Source of the DNA: an uncultured Bacteroides sp.
Lineage (GTDB): Bacteria; Bacteroidota; Bacteroidia; Bacteroidales; Bacteroidaceae
NCBI RefSeq assembly: GCF_900547205.1
Contig: NZ_URFY01000014.1
Coordinates: 1 to 64,000, forward strand
Direction: 5' to 3'
DNA: 64,000 nt
The notes beneath the pieces are model-generated. The model was not told the origin of the DNA. It saw nothing but the letters and a program-made list of their open reading frames with translations, and made no database searches. Shown one piece after another: positions 46,397 through 54,050 of this stretch; within the stretch, counting starts at the first letter, position 1, and each line of letters opens with the position of its first letter. Both the position numbers and the translations under genes were made by a program.

Positions 46397-47953
46397 ATGA
46401 ATAAAAAGACATTATTTTCCCTCGCACTTGTTCCACTAGCCGCAAACGGCCAGCAGGCACAGAAAGACACTCAGACTGAGCGCATGGACAAACGTCCGAA
46501 TATTATTCTCTTCATGGTAGATGATATGGGATGGCAAGACACTTCTCTCCCTTTCTGGACCGAGAAGACGCACTACAACGAACTGTACGAAACGCCCAAC
46601 ATGGAACGCCTTGCCCGACAAGGAATGATGTTCACTCAAGCGTATGCTACCAGCATCAGTTCACCTACCCGATGCAGCCTCATCACCGGAACCAATGCGG
46701 CACGACACAGAGTGACAAACTGGACGCTGCAAAAGAATACGATGACAGACCGCAAAGACAAAGAATTGGCTGTTCCTGAATGGAACTACAACGGCGTAAG
46801 CCAAGTGCCCGGCACCAACAACACATTTGTCGGAACTTCCTACGTGCAATTGCTCAAAGATAACGGCTACCACACCATCCATTGCGGAAAAGCACACTTC
46901 GGAGCGATAGACACTCCGGGAGAAGACCCGCATCATTGGGGATTTGAAGTAAACATTGCCGGACACGCTGCCGGAGGACTTGCCAGCTATCTGGGAGAAG
47001 AGAACTATGGTCACACCAAAGACGGACGTCCTGTATCGCTAATGGCTGTCCCCGGATTGGAGAAATATTGGGGAACAGAAACTTTTGTCACCGAAGCACT
47101 CACGCTCGAAGCCATCAAGGCTTTGGATAAAGCGAAAAAATACAATCAGCCCTTCTACCTATATATGGCTCAATATGCAATTCATATTCCACTGAATAAG
47201 GACAAACGTTTCTACGACAAATACAAAAAGAAAGGCATGACCGACCATGAAGCTGCCTATGCCACCCTTATCGAAGGAATGGACAAGAGCTTGGGCGACT
47301 TGATGGACTGGTTGGAAAAGAATGGTGAAGCCGACAATACCATCATCATCTTTATGAGCGACAACGGCGGACTTGCTTCCGAATCAAGTTGGCGTGACGG
47401 TAAACTGCATACACAGAATTATCCGTTGAATAGCGGCAAAGGCTCTACCTATGAGGGCGGAATCCGCGAACCGATGATTGTAAGCTGGCCGGGCGTTGTG
47501 AAACCTAACAGCCGATGCAATGACTACCTGATGATTGAGGATTTCTACCCCACCATTCTGGAGATGGCAGGAATAAAGAAATACAAAACTGTGCAACCGA
47601 TAGACGGCGTCAGTTTTATGCCCCTGCTGAAACAGACGGGCAACCCCTCCAAAGGCCGAAGCCTCTTCTGGAATATGCCCAACAACTGGGGAAACGACGG
47701 ACCGGGCATCAACTTCAATTGCGCCGTTCGCAATGGAGACTGGAAGCTGATTTATTATTATGGTACAGGCAAGAAAGAGTTATTCAACATCCCCGATGAT
47801 ATAGGTGAAAATAACGACCTCAGTGCCCAGCATCCCGACATCGTGAAGCGACTCTCCAAAGAACTTGGAAAATACCTGAGAAAAGTAGGCGGACAACGCC
47901 CCACCGTCAAATCTACGGGCAAGCCCTGTCCTTGGCCAGATGAAGTGAACTAA
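46397..47953 (+). CDS. S1 family sulfatase (S-type formylglycine)
   Basis: A 518-residue exported sulfatase. It has a short signal peptide (LALVPLAANG), metal Asp pair D42/D43 in FMVDDMGWQD, maturation motif S88-S-P-T-R (formylglycine serine S88), the MSDNGG motif, and a C-terminal small domain with GDWKLIYYYG. It differs clearly from the first sulfatase of the locus, so the two probably attack different sulfate positions or sugars. It is the last gene of the PUL and is followed by a strong hairpin. Confidence 0.92.
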   Translation: MNKKTLFSLALVPLAANGQQAQKDTQTERMDKRPNIILFMVDDMGWQDTSLPFWTEKTHYNELYETPNMERLARQGMMFTQAYATSISSPTRCSLITGTNAARHRVTNWTLQKNTMTDRKDKELAVPEWNYNGVSQVPGTNNTFVGTSYVQLLKDNGYHTIHCGKAHFGAIDTPGEDPHHWGFEVNIAGHAAGGLASYLGEENYGHTKDGRPVSLMAVPGLEKYWGTETFVTEALTLEAIKALDKAKKYNQPFYLYMAQYAIHIPLNKDKRFYDKYKKKGMTDHEAAYATLIEGMDKSLGDLMDWLEKNGEADNTIIIFMSDNGGLASESSWRDGKLHTQNYPLNSGKGSTYEGGIREPMIVSWPGVVKPNSRCNDYLMIEDFYPTILEMAGIKKYKTVQPIDGVSFMPLLKQTGNPSKGRSLFWNMPNNWGNDGPGINFNCAVRNGDWKLIYYYGTGKKELFNIPDDIGENNDLSAQHPDIVKRLSKELGKYLRKVGGQRPTVKSTGKPCPWPDEVN

Positions 47954-47970
47954 CCGTAAGATAAAATATA

Positions 47971-48015
47971 TGTGGAGCGGGGAGTGTGGAATATTTCTAC
48001 ACTCCCCGCTCCACA
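47971..48015 (+). terminator. hairpin closing the PUL
   Basis: A perfect 17-bp GC-rich stem, tgtggagcggggagtgt (47971-47987) with its complement (47999-48015), and an 11-base loop, 18 bases after the sulfatase stop. Only a weak T-run follows, so it is terminator-like rather than canonical. The word tctacagt repeats just downstream. Confidence 0.7.
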
Positions 48016-48223
48016 GTTTCTACAGTTTCCCCAAAAGATTCTACAGTCTCTCGCGACATTTTTTCTTCATATTCTTCTATTTGCCAACACTTTAGCGCCA
48101 CACATTTATTCTTGGCACGCACTTTGAAACATATTAGGGGAAAGGCATTAAGCAATAACCAATTCCTTAACACAAGAGAGAGAATTGAAAACATATTTTT
48201 AAATATCATTAAAGCAAAGGATT

Positions 48224-48490
48224 ATGAAGAAATTAGTATTAGTAGTAGCAATGTTTATGTTTGTTTGTGGTGGTTCATTCCTTGTCAAAGCTCAGAACTC
48301 TGCAGAAGCTGTGATAGCCCCGATAGAAGTTAATGAAGCAATCGTCAATGACACAGTAGTGAAAGACACTGTGACAAAGAAAGAGGAACCTGTAAAAACA
48401 GAACTGGTTGCACCAACCGTTGTTGCCAATGATACAGTTGTAAAAGACACTGCATCAAAGGAAAAACCGGCTGAGCCTGTCAAGGAATAA
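48224..48490 (+). CDS. small exported protein with internal repeats, unknown function
   Basis: An 88-residue protein with a clear signal peptide (residues 1-25, KKLVLVVAMFMFVCGGSFLVKAQ). The mature part is low-complexity and acidic/lysine-rich, with the unit NDTVVKDT occurring twice. Signal peptidase I cleavage after KAQ or KA is likely; there is no lipobox, so it would be periplasmic or released. It is not recognised as a named family. A rho-independent terminator follows 60 bases later. A longer plus-strand frame (47986-48333) overlapping its start lacks coding character. Confidence 0.6.
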   Translation: MKKLVLVVAMFMFVCGGSFLVKAQNSAEAVIAPIEVNEAIVNDTVVKDTVTKKEEPVKTELVAPTVVANDTVVKDTASKEKPAEPVKE

Positions 48491-48552
48491 CCTTTCCGCA
48501 GAACTAACGGAACATAGTCTGCCGAACAATAGTAAGCACACTAAAAAGAAAC

Positions 48553-48589
48553 CCATCCCTGCTTCGTCTATTCCGGGGATGGCTTTTTT
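48553..48589 (+). terminator. rho-independent terminator after the small exported protein
   Basis: Stem ccatccc (48553-48559) with gggatgg (48576-48582), followed by cttttttta-like T-rich sequence. Confidence 0.75.
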
Positions 48590-48623
48590 ATGCCCGTATG
48601 TTTCTTGATTAAATTAAATATCG

Positions 48624-48631
48624 TACTTTTG
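48624..48631 (+). promoter_or_regulatory. Bacteroides -7 box for the endonuclease/phosphatase gene
   Basis: TACTTTTG, an exact TAnnTTTG, 39 bases before the ATG at 48671. A CTTG at 48604-48607 could serve as a weak -33 element. Confidence 0.6.
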
Positions 48632-48670
48632 GAGCCTATAATAGTATCAATCCAAACAGACTTCAAAGAC

Positions 48671-49618
48671 ATGAAACTGAAAAATCTTCTACTCATCACA
48701 TTTGTTTTCGTAGCTTTTTGCAGTTGCCAAAACTACCAGCCAACTACTTTCACCGTAGCTTCCTACAACCTCAGAAACGCCAACGGCTCCGACTCCGCCC
48801 GTGGCAACGGCTGGGGACAACGTTATCCCATCATCGCACAAATGGTGGAATACCACGACTTCGACATATTCGGTACGCAAGAATGTTTCCATCATCAGTT
48901 GAAAGACCTGAAGGCGGCTCTTCCCGGGTATGACTATATCGGTGTGGGGCGCGATGACGGTAAAAAAGCAGGCGAACACTCCGCTATTTTTTATCGCACC
49001 GACAAGTTCGATGTAGTAGAGCAAGGAGACTTCTGGTTGTCGGAAACGCCCGATAAACCAAGCATCGGTTGGGATGCCGTGTTACCCCGCATTTGCAGTT
49101 GGGGACATTTCAAGTGCAAGGATACCGGCTTCGAGTTCCTCTTCTTCAATCTGCATATGGATCATATCGGCAAGAAAGCCCGCGTAGAGAGTGCCTTCCT
49201 CGTGCAAGACAAGATGAAAGAACTGGGTAAAGGCAAAGACCTTCCGGCTATCCTGACGGGTGACTTCAATGTAGATCAGACGCATCAGTCTTATGATGCT
49301 TTTGTGAGCAAAGGAGTTCTTTGCGACTCTTACGAGAAATCCGACTATCGCTATGCACTCAACGGTACATTTAATGACTTCGACCCGAACAGTTTCACGG
49401 AGAGCCGTATCGACCACGTGTTCATCTCCCCTTCTTTCCATGTGAAGAAATACGGTGTGCTGACGGATACTTACCGAAGCATCAAAGGAAGCGGCGAAAA
49501 GAAGGAAGCCAACGATTGCCCGGAGGAAATAGACATCAAAGCCTATGAAGCACGCACTCCTTCCGATCATTTCCCCGTAAAAGTGGAGCTGAAATTTGAC
49601 CAACGCCGACAGAAGTAA
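48671..49618 (+). CDS. endonuclease/exonuclease/phosphatase family lipoprotein
   Basis: A 315-residue lipoprotein with lipobox FCSC (C19) and the four-layer DNase I-like fold. Metal and catalytic motifs are intact: GTQEC, NLHMDHIG, LTGDFNVD, RIDHVFIS and PSDHFPV. Exported members in Bacteroides are usually phosphodiesterases or phosphatases rather than DNA-repair enzymes; the substrate is unknown. The ATG at 48671 is chosen over 48590 because it begins the signal peptide and lies downstream of a promoter box. No operon partner. Confidence 0.87.
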   Translation: MKLKNLLLITFVFVAFCSCQNYQPTTFTVASYNLRNANGSDSARGNGWGQRYPIIAQMVEYHDFDIFGTQECFHHQLKDLKAALPGYDYIGVGRDDGKKAGEHSAIFYRTDKFDVVEQGDFWLSETPDKPSIGWDAVLPRICSWGHFKCKDTGFEFLFFNLHMDHIGKKARVESAFLVQDKMKELGKGKDLPAILTGDFNVDQTHQSYDAFVSKGVLCDSYEKSDYRYALNGTFNDFDPNSFTESRIDHVFISPSFHVKKYGVLTDTYRSIKGSGEKKEANDCPEEIDIKAYEARTPSDHFPVKVELKFDQRRQK

Positions 49619-49703
49619 ATACTTCAGATTGCATATTATAGATACTACCGACTTTTTAGACAGCTTCCTAGGGAGTACGTTCAGAGCCTTTGGAACTTTA
49701 GTT

Positions 49704-50032
49704 TCAAAGATTGAAACTTCCCGGAACTTTTACTTCCGGGTTATACATACTTAGCCCATACTCACCTAGAGCAGTTGGATATACCACAGAGCGAAACACT
49801 ATTTGATTTTTGGTATTTTTTATTTCAACAGTTAAGGGAGCGAAATTTTCTCGGAAATCTAAATAAAGGCATTTGTCTTCGTTATCAACATAGACTTTTA
49901 GACTCGAAGAATCAGTAGAAGTTTTTCTTTAAATCCATTCTCCTTTAGCCTTAATGCAGTGCTTTACTTCTGGTATAGCCACAATTTCTGGTATCATCAT
50001 TATTACCAACAAAACAAAACCGGTTTTTTCAT
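49704..50032 (-). pseudogene. frameshifted remnant of a small secreted protein (DUF3244-like)
   Basis: On the minus strand an ATG at 50032 opens a signal-peptide-like start (MKKPVLF). Frameshifts and stops follow, then pieces in changing frames: MMIPEIVAIPEVK, LKVYVDNEDKCLYLDFRENF, then TVEIKNTKNQIVFRSVVYP and GEYGLSMYN. Stitched together they resemble the small secreted DUF3244 family of Bacteroides: a signal peptide, an IP...KGEW start, and a beta-sandwich with V-x-I-x-N-x-x-x-x-V-F and a GEYxL end. At least two frame changes are needed, so the gene is dead. The family name is inference. Confidence 0.6.
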
Positions 50033-50215
50033 TTCACTATATATTTTCAGCAAATATAGTGAATATGAACTTTGATTTTGGTAGACAGTTTTCTTCAGCA
50101 TAGACAATGATTCATTGATTATCAAGGTTCTACACATTAAAGATAGACATAGCGTATACTTACCGAATCTGGAAGTTCTTGAATCTAAATTGAACATACA
50201 TAAACAACAATCTTA

Positions 50216-51214
50216 TCAAATAATCTTTTCTATCTCACCCAGTTCCTCCGCCATGAACTCCAAATGCTCCAACGCCTGCAAATTATCAGCCAACTGCTTT
50301 ACTGAGCTTGCACCTACTATGACAGACGTAACCCTCTCATCTTTAAGCACCCAAGCTAAAGCCATCTCCGCCAAAGTCTGACCACGGTGATGAGCGATTT
50401 CGTTTAAGCGGCGGGCAGCTTCCACTTTCTCCGATGTCACTTGCGAGCGCTGTAGAAAACCGGAAGAACGTGCAGCACGCGAATCTTTAGGGATACCATG
50501 CAGATACTTATCCGTCAGCAGTCCTTGCGCCAAAGGAGAAAAGGCGATGAAGCCCGAGCCGGATTCGGCAGCCAAAGGTAAGGTTTCAGTCTCAATGGCA
50601 CGGTCGAACATACTATATCGATATTGACTGATAAGACATGGAACTCCCTCCTTTGCCATCATTTCGTAAACAATGCGCGCTTGCTGAGGAGGATATTTGG
50701 AAATACCAACATACAGAGCCTTACCCTGCTTCACAATATCAATGAGTGTCCGGACGGTTTCTTCCACTGGAGTAACTCCATCATAACGATGACTATAAAA
50801 GATATCAAAATACTCTAGTCCCGTACGGCGCAAACTCTGGTTGATGCTAGCCATCAGATTCTTGCGAGAGCTATTGCTACCATAAGGACCCGCCCACATT
50901 TCATGCCCGGCTTTAGAGGAAATAATCATTTCGTCCCGATAACCTGAGAAGTTTTTTTTCAGAATCTGTCCAAAGTTCGTTTCCGCACTTCCGGGAGTAG
51001 GACCGTAGTTATTTGCCAAGTCAAAGTGGGTGATGCCATGATCGAAAGCATATTTAATCATGTCGGTAGCTACGCCGAAATCGTCTACACTACCAAAGTT
51101 GTGCCACAATCCCAGAGAGATAAGTGGTAGTTGCAGGCCACTCTTGCCGCAATATCTATAAGGCATCCGTTCGTAGCGCCCGGCTGCAGGTTGATAATTT
51201 GATGAATTATCCAT
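50216..51214 (-). CDS. aldo/keto reductase (YghZ-like)
   Basis: A 332-residue cytosolic NADPH-dependent oxidoreductase with a TIM barrel. The catalytic tetrad is visible: D and Y in FDLANNYGP, K in SSKAGHEMW, H in FYSHRYDG. The NADPH-binding end is VTSVIVGASSVKQL. The N terminus (RYCGKSGLQLPLISLGLW) and the GSNSSRKNL stretch fit the branch of E. coli YghZ, an L-glyceraldehyde 3-phosphate reductase, and related Kv-beta-like proteins. It is monocistronic, with a TACTTTTG box 56 bases upstream. Confidence 0.9.
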   Translation of the reverse strand: MDNSSNYQPAAGRYERMPYRYCGKSGLQLPLISLGLWHNFGSVDDFGVATDMIKYAFDHGITHFDLANNYGPTPGSAETNFGQILKKNFSGYRDEMIISSKAGHEMWAGPYGSNSSRKNLMASINQSLRRTGLEYFDIFYSHRYDGVTPVEETVRTLIDIVKQGKALYVGISKYPPQQARIVYEMMAKEGVPCLISQYRYSMFDRAIETETLPLAAESGSGFIAFSPLAQGLLTDKYLHGIPKDSRAARSSGFLQRSQVTSEKVEAARRLNEIAHHRGQTLAEMALAWVLKDERVTSVIVGASSVKQLADNLQALEHLEFMAEELGEIEKII

Positions 51215-51269
51215 AATAAGACAGAAGATTATTGAAATTATTATTAAGTCTATACATTATACAGTTTTG

Positions 51270-51277
51270 CAAAAGTA
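51270..51277 (-). promoter_or_regulatory. Bacteroides -7 box for the aldo/keto reductase
   Basis: TACTTTTG on the minus strand, an exact TAnnTTTG, 56 bases before the ATG at 51214. Confidence 0.55.
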
Positions 51278-51325
51278 GTCAAATTATCCGGCACGCAGCG
51301 TACCGGAATCTTTTAAACTATCATA

Positions 51326-51568
51326 TCAACGTATGGGAATCGAGGGACGAGGTGGTACAATGGTTGGTCCTCCGCAATCACCCCGCTTATCAAAGACGAC
51401 ATTACGTAGCACTTCGTAAAGTATCCATTCGCTTGATTTGAATAGTATCGAGAATGATATGTGTATGAACTTCCTGCGCCGAAAGGAACTGAGAAATGAA
51501 AGCAACAAACAAAACACTCCCAAACAAACCGGATGCCACGATATGCCAACTATTTGTTTCTTATGCAT
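51326..51568 (-). CDS. possible small membrane-anchored protein, unknown
   Basis: An 80-residue frame starting MHKKQIVGISWHP, with one hydrophobic stretch (about 15-30, VCLGVFCLLLSFLSS) followed by basic residues (RRRK) and a proline-rich end (PTIVPPRPSIPIR). In favour of it: GGAGG four bases before the ATG and a TATTTTTG promoter box 34 bases upstream. Against it: no family is recognised, and a second frame (51313-51549) overlaps it. The 436-base gap between the reductase and the MBOAT gene holds nothing else I can support. Confidence 0.4.
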   Translation of the reverse strand: MHKKQIVGISWHPVCLGVFCLLLSFLSSFRRRKFIHISFSILFKSSEWILYEVLRNVVFDKRGDCGGPTIVPPRPSIPIR

Positions 51569-51601
51569 ATACCCTCCTTTTATTTTATGAACCTTAATGT
51601 A

Positions 51602-51609
51602 CAAAAATA
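51602..51609 (-). promoter_or_regulatory. Bacteroides -7 box for the small membrane protein
   Basis: TATTTTTG on the minus strand, an exact TAnnTTTG, between the MBOAT stop and the 80-codon frame. Confidence 0.4.
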
Positions 51610-51649
51610 ACGAAAGGAAAACAAATAGACAAGTAATCTTACCGATTTA

Positions 51650-53143
51650 TCAGAACTGGAAATAAATAAACGGCTGAATCTCCGTACTCTTCATCTGTAT
51701 GACTACATAAATAAGAGCTACCACCATCAAAGCCTTCCCTAGGAACGGCAAGCGTATCACTCCCCTGCAAACAGCATTTTCCCAACTATCGGGAGCAAAA
51801 TGAAGCAGAAAACCGAGAATCATAAGCGCAAACACACGCCAATATCCCTCTATCAACTGCGGAAAGAGTTGCGGACGGAAAGTTGTGAATATCTGCTTCA
51901 ACATATCCATCGAGTTCTGGAAATCGGCATTACGGAAGAATATCCAACAGAAACAAACAAAGTGGAAAGTGATGATAACCCCGAATACACGTCGCCAGCC
52001 ATGACTTTCCTCTCCCTTCTTACGCCCGGTGACGGACATCCACATTTTATGCAATGCCAAAGCAACCCCATGAAAAGTTCCCCATAGAACGAAGTTCCAG
52101 GATGCGCCATGCCACAGACCTCCCAAGAACATGGTTATGATGAGATTCAGATATTGCCGAAACTTCCCTTTCCGATTTCCTCCCAAAGATATGTATAAGT
52201 AATCTTTCAGCCAACTGGATAAAGAGATGTGCCAACGACGCCAAAACTCGGTGATAGATGCAGACTTATAAGGAGAATTAAAATTCAGATTGAAATGAAA
52301 GCCCAACAGCAGAGCAATGCCGATAGCCATATCACTATAACCGGAGAAGTCGCAATAAATCTGCAAAGCATAGCCATATACTCCCATCAGGTTCTCCACT
52401 CCGGAGTAAAGGGTGGGATTATCGAAAATACGCTCCACAAAGTTGACGCTTATATAGTCGGAAATTATTGCTTTCTTAAACAGACCGGAAACAATCAGGA
52501 AAACTCCACGACCAAACATCTCTTGCGATACAAACAGCGGCTTACGAATTTGTGGGATAAAGTCGCGTGCACGAACGATAGGTCCTGCAACGAGTTGCGG
52601 GAAGAAAGAGACGTAAAAGGCATAGTCAAGCAAGTTCGTGAGTGGTTTTATTTCTTTGCGGTAGACGTCGATGGTATAGCTCAACGACTGGAAAGTAAAG
52701 AAAGAGATGCCGACTGGCAGGAATATGTCAAGAGCTGTAAACTCCCCTCCCATTAGGGAAGCAATGACACCCCCCAGAAAATTGGTGTATTTGAAATAGA
52801 CAAGAAGCCCGAGATTGACCGATAGACTCAGAGTCACTAACCCTTTACGCTTCCACTGTCCTTTTGTCCGCCCCATAAGCTGTGCTAACAGAAAGTCGGT
52901 AACAGTGACTATGGCAAGCAGGAAAAAGTACGTTCCGCTACTTTTATAATAGAAATAATAGGAAAACAAGGTAACAAACAAAATGCGGGCGGTATGTTTA
53001 TGCTGCAAAAGCACGTACACCACCATAAAAGCAGTAAACAACCAGAGGAAGATACCACTACTAAATATCATCGGTGCTTGCGGATCGTAAGTAAGCACCG
53101 CTTTTAGTTTATTGAAATCTATATCAACGGGAAACATAGTCAT
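51650..53143 (-). CDS. MBOAT family O-acyltransferase (AlgI-like)
   Basis: A 497-residue polytopic inner-membrane protein that would move acetyl groups across the membrane for O-acetylation of an exported polysaccharide. The family core is complete: CDFSGYSDMAIGIALLLGF, FWRRWHISLSSWLKDYLYI, and the catalytic-histidine segment GLWHGASWNFVLWGTFHG. About ten membrane spans are visible. Its start overlaps the end of the SGNH gene encoded upstream by 20 bases, so it is the third gene of a tight operon. The glycan target is unknown. Confidence 0.92.
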   Translation of the reverse strand: MTMFPVDIDFNKLKAVLTYDPQAPMIFSSGIFLWLFTAFMVVYVLLQHKHTARILFVTLFSYYFYYKSSGTYFFLLAIVTVTDFLLAQLMGRTKGQWKRKGLVTLSLSVNLGLLVYFKYTNFLGGVIASLMGGEFTALDIFLPVGISFFTFQSLSYTIDVYRKEIKPLTNLLDYAFYVSFFPQLVAGPIVRARDFIPQIRKPLFVSQEMFGRGVFLIVSGLFKKAIISDYISVNFVERIFDNPTLYSGVENLMGVYGYALQIYCDFSGYSDMAIGIALLLGFHFNLNFNSPYKSASITEFWRRWHISLSSWLKDYLYISLGGNRKGKFRQYLNLIITMFLGGLWHGASWNFVLWGTFHGVALALHKMWMSVTGRKKGEESHGWRRVFGVIITFHFVCFCWIFFRNADFQNSMDMLKQIFTTFRPQLFPQLIEGYWRVFALMILGFLLHFAPDSWENAVCRGVIRLPFLGKALMVVALIYVVIQMKSTEIQPFIYFQF

Positions 53144-54050
53144 TATATGCTTTAATTAACGCTTGGTATAATAAAGTTCCTTGCAGGATGTAACCTTCGG
53201 GAAGGTAATGCACATGATCGGGACGCATCAACTTCGCTTCTGTCCAGTTGGTGCAGGCACGGCGCTTACCGCCTACTACCTCATACATATCCCATACCAC
53301 CAGATTATGATTCCGGGCATAGTGATGGATTGTTTCTGTCGCTATAGCCGTGCGCGGATTGATGGCATACGTGCGCCGCCGCTTTCTTTGCCGGAAACTT
53401 TCATACGATCCGGGAGGGGTAGTCAGAATAATTGGTACGTCAGGGAGACTGTCGCGCAAGAGCTTGACAAGCTCGTCCATCTGATTATAATGCAAATTCG
53501 TATTATAACGTCGGTTGTGGCTTTCGTTCGTTCCAAAAGAGAGAATCAAAAGCTCCGGTTTCAGCGCAGCAATGTCGGCAATACGTTCCGGATGGGTAAA
53601 CGTGAGACAGGTAGCTCCGTTTACTCCCATATCTGTATAAGAAACCGCACCGAAAGTCTCCGCCAAAAGAGCACCCGCAGTGCGGGGATAAATATGTCCG
53701 CGTACATGGCTGTCGCCAATATGGACAATGCGTACCGTATCTTCGGAGAATCCAGCACGCACTTGGCGAAGCCGTTCTAACAAGGGAGTGAGTGCAAAAA
53801 CGTTGTCGACAATCTCATTCCGCCCAGTTCCACGAAAAGTTGCCGGAAAAGCGACTAGCACGGAGATTGTATCATTGGCCCAGTTCATCTCCCGTAGGGG
53901 TTTAATCATCTTCAAGGTCTTTCCTAACGGAGGACAGGCGGGGATACGGTCTTGCGCCAGTGCTGTTTCGGGAAGTAAGAAAAAGATTCCCAGTATTCCC
54001 CAAAGGACGAAAATCAAGGCAACTGATACCCGATTCCTATTCTTTCTCAT
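53124..54050 (-). CDS. SGNH/GDSL hydrolase-like exported protein (O-acetylation partner)
   Basis: A 308-residue protein with a signal peptide or membrane anchor (SVALIFVLWGILGIFFLL, ending near TALAQ). SGNH blocks are present: HIGDSHVRG (serine), FGTNESHN (asparagine) and RPDHVHY (Asp-His pair), so the triad looks intact. Next to an MBOAT protein such enzymes act as the periplasmic acetyltransferase, comparable with AlgX/AlgJ or PatB. The ATG at 54050 begins the anchor and overlaps the upstream gene by 14 bases; an ATG at 54083 is also in frame. Confidence 0.82.
   Translation of the reverse strand: MRKNRNRVSVALIFVLWGILGIFFLLPETALAQDRIPACPPLGKTLKMIKPLREMNWANDTISVLVAFPATFRGTGRNEIVDNVFALTPLLERLRQVRAGFSEDTVRIVHIGDSHVRGHIYPRTAGALLAETFGAVSYTDMGVNGATCLTFTHPERIADIAALKPELLILSFGTNESHNRRYNTNLHYNQMDELVKLLRDSLPDVPIILTTPPGSYESFRQRKRRRTYAINPRTAIATETIHHYARNHNLVVWDMYEVVGGKRRACTNWTEAKLMRPDHVHYLPEGYILQGTLLYQALIKAYNDYVSR

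Noticed and set aside
47986..48333. 115-codon plus-strand frame after the PUL
   Set aside because: It begins within the terminator hairpin and runs out of frame over the small exported protein, which has a clean signal peptide.
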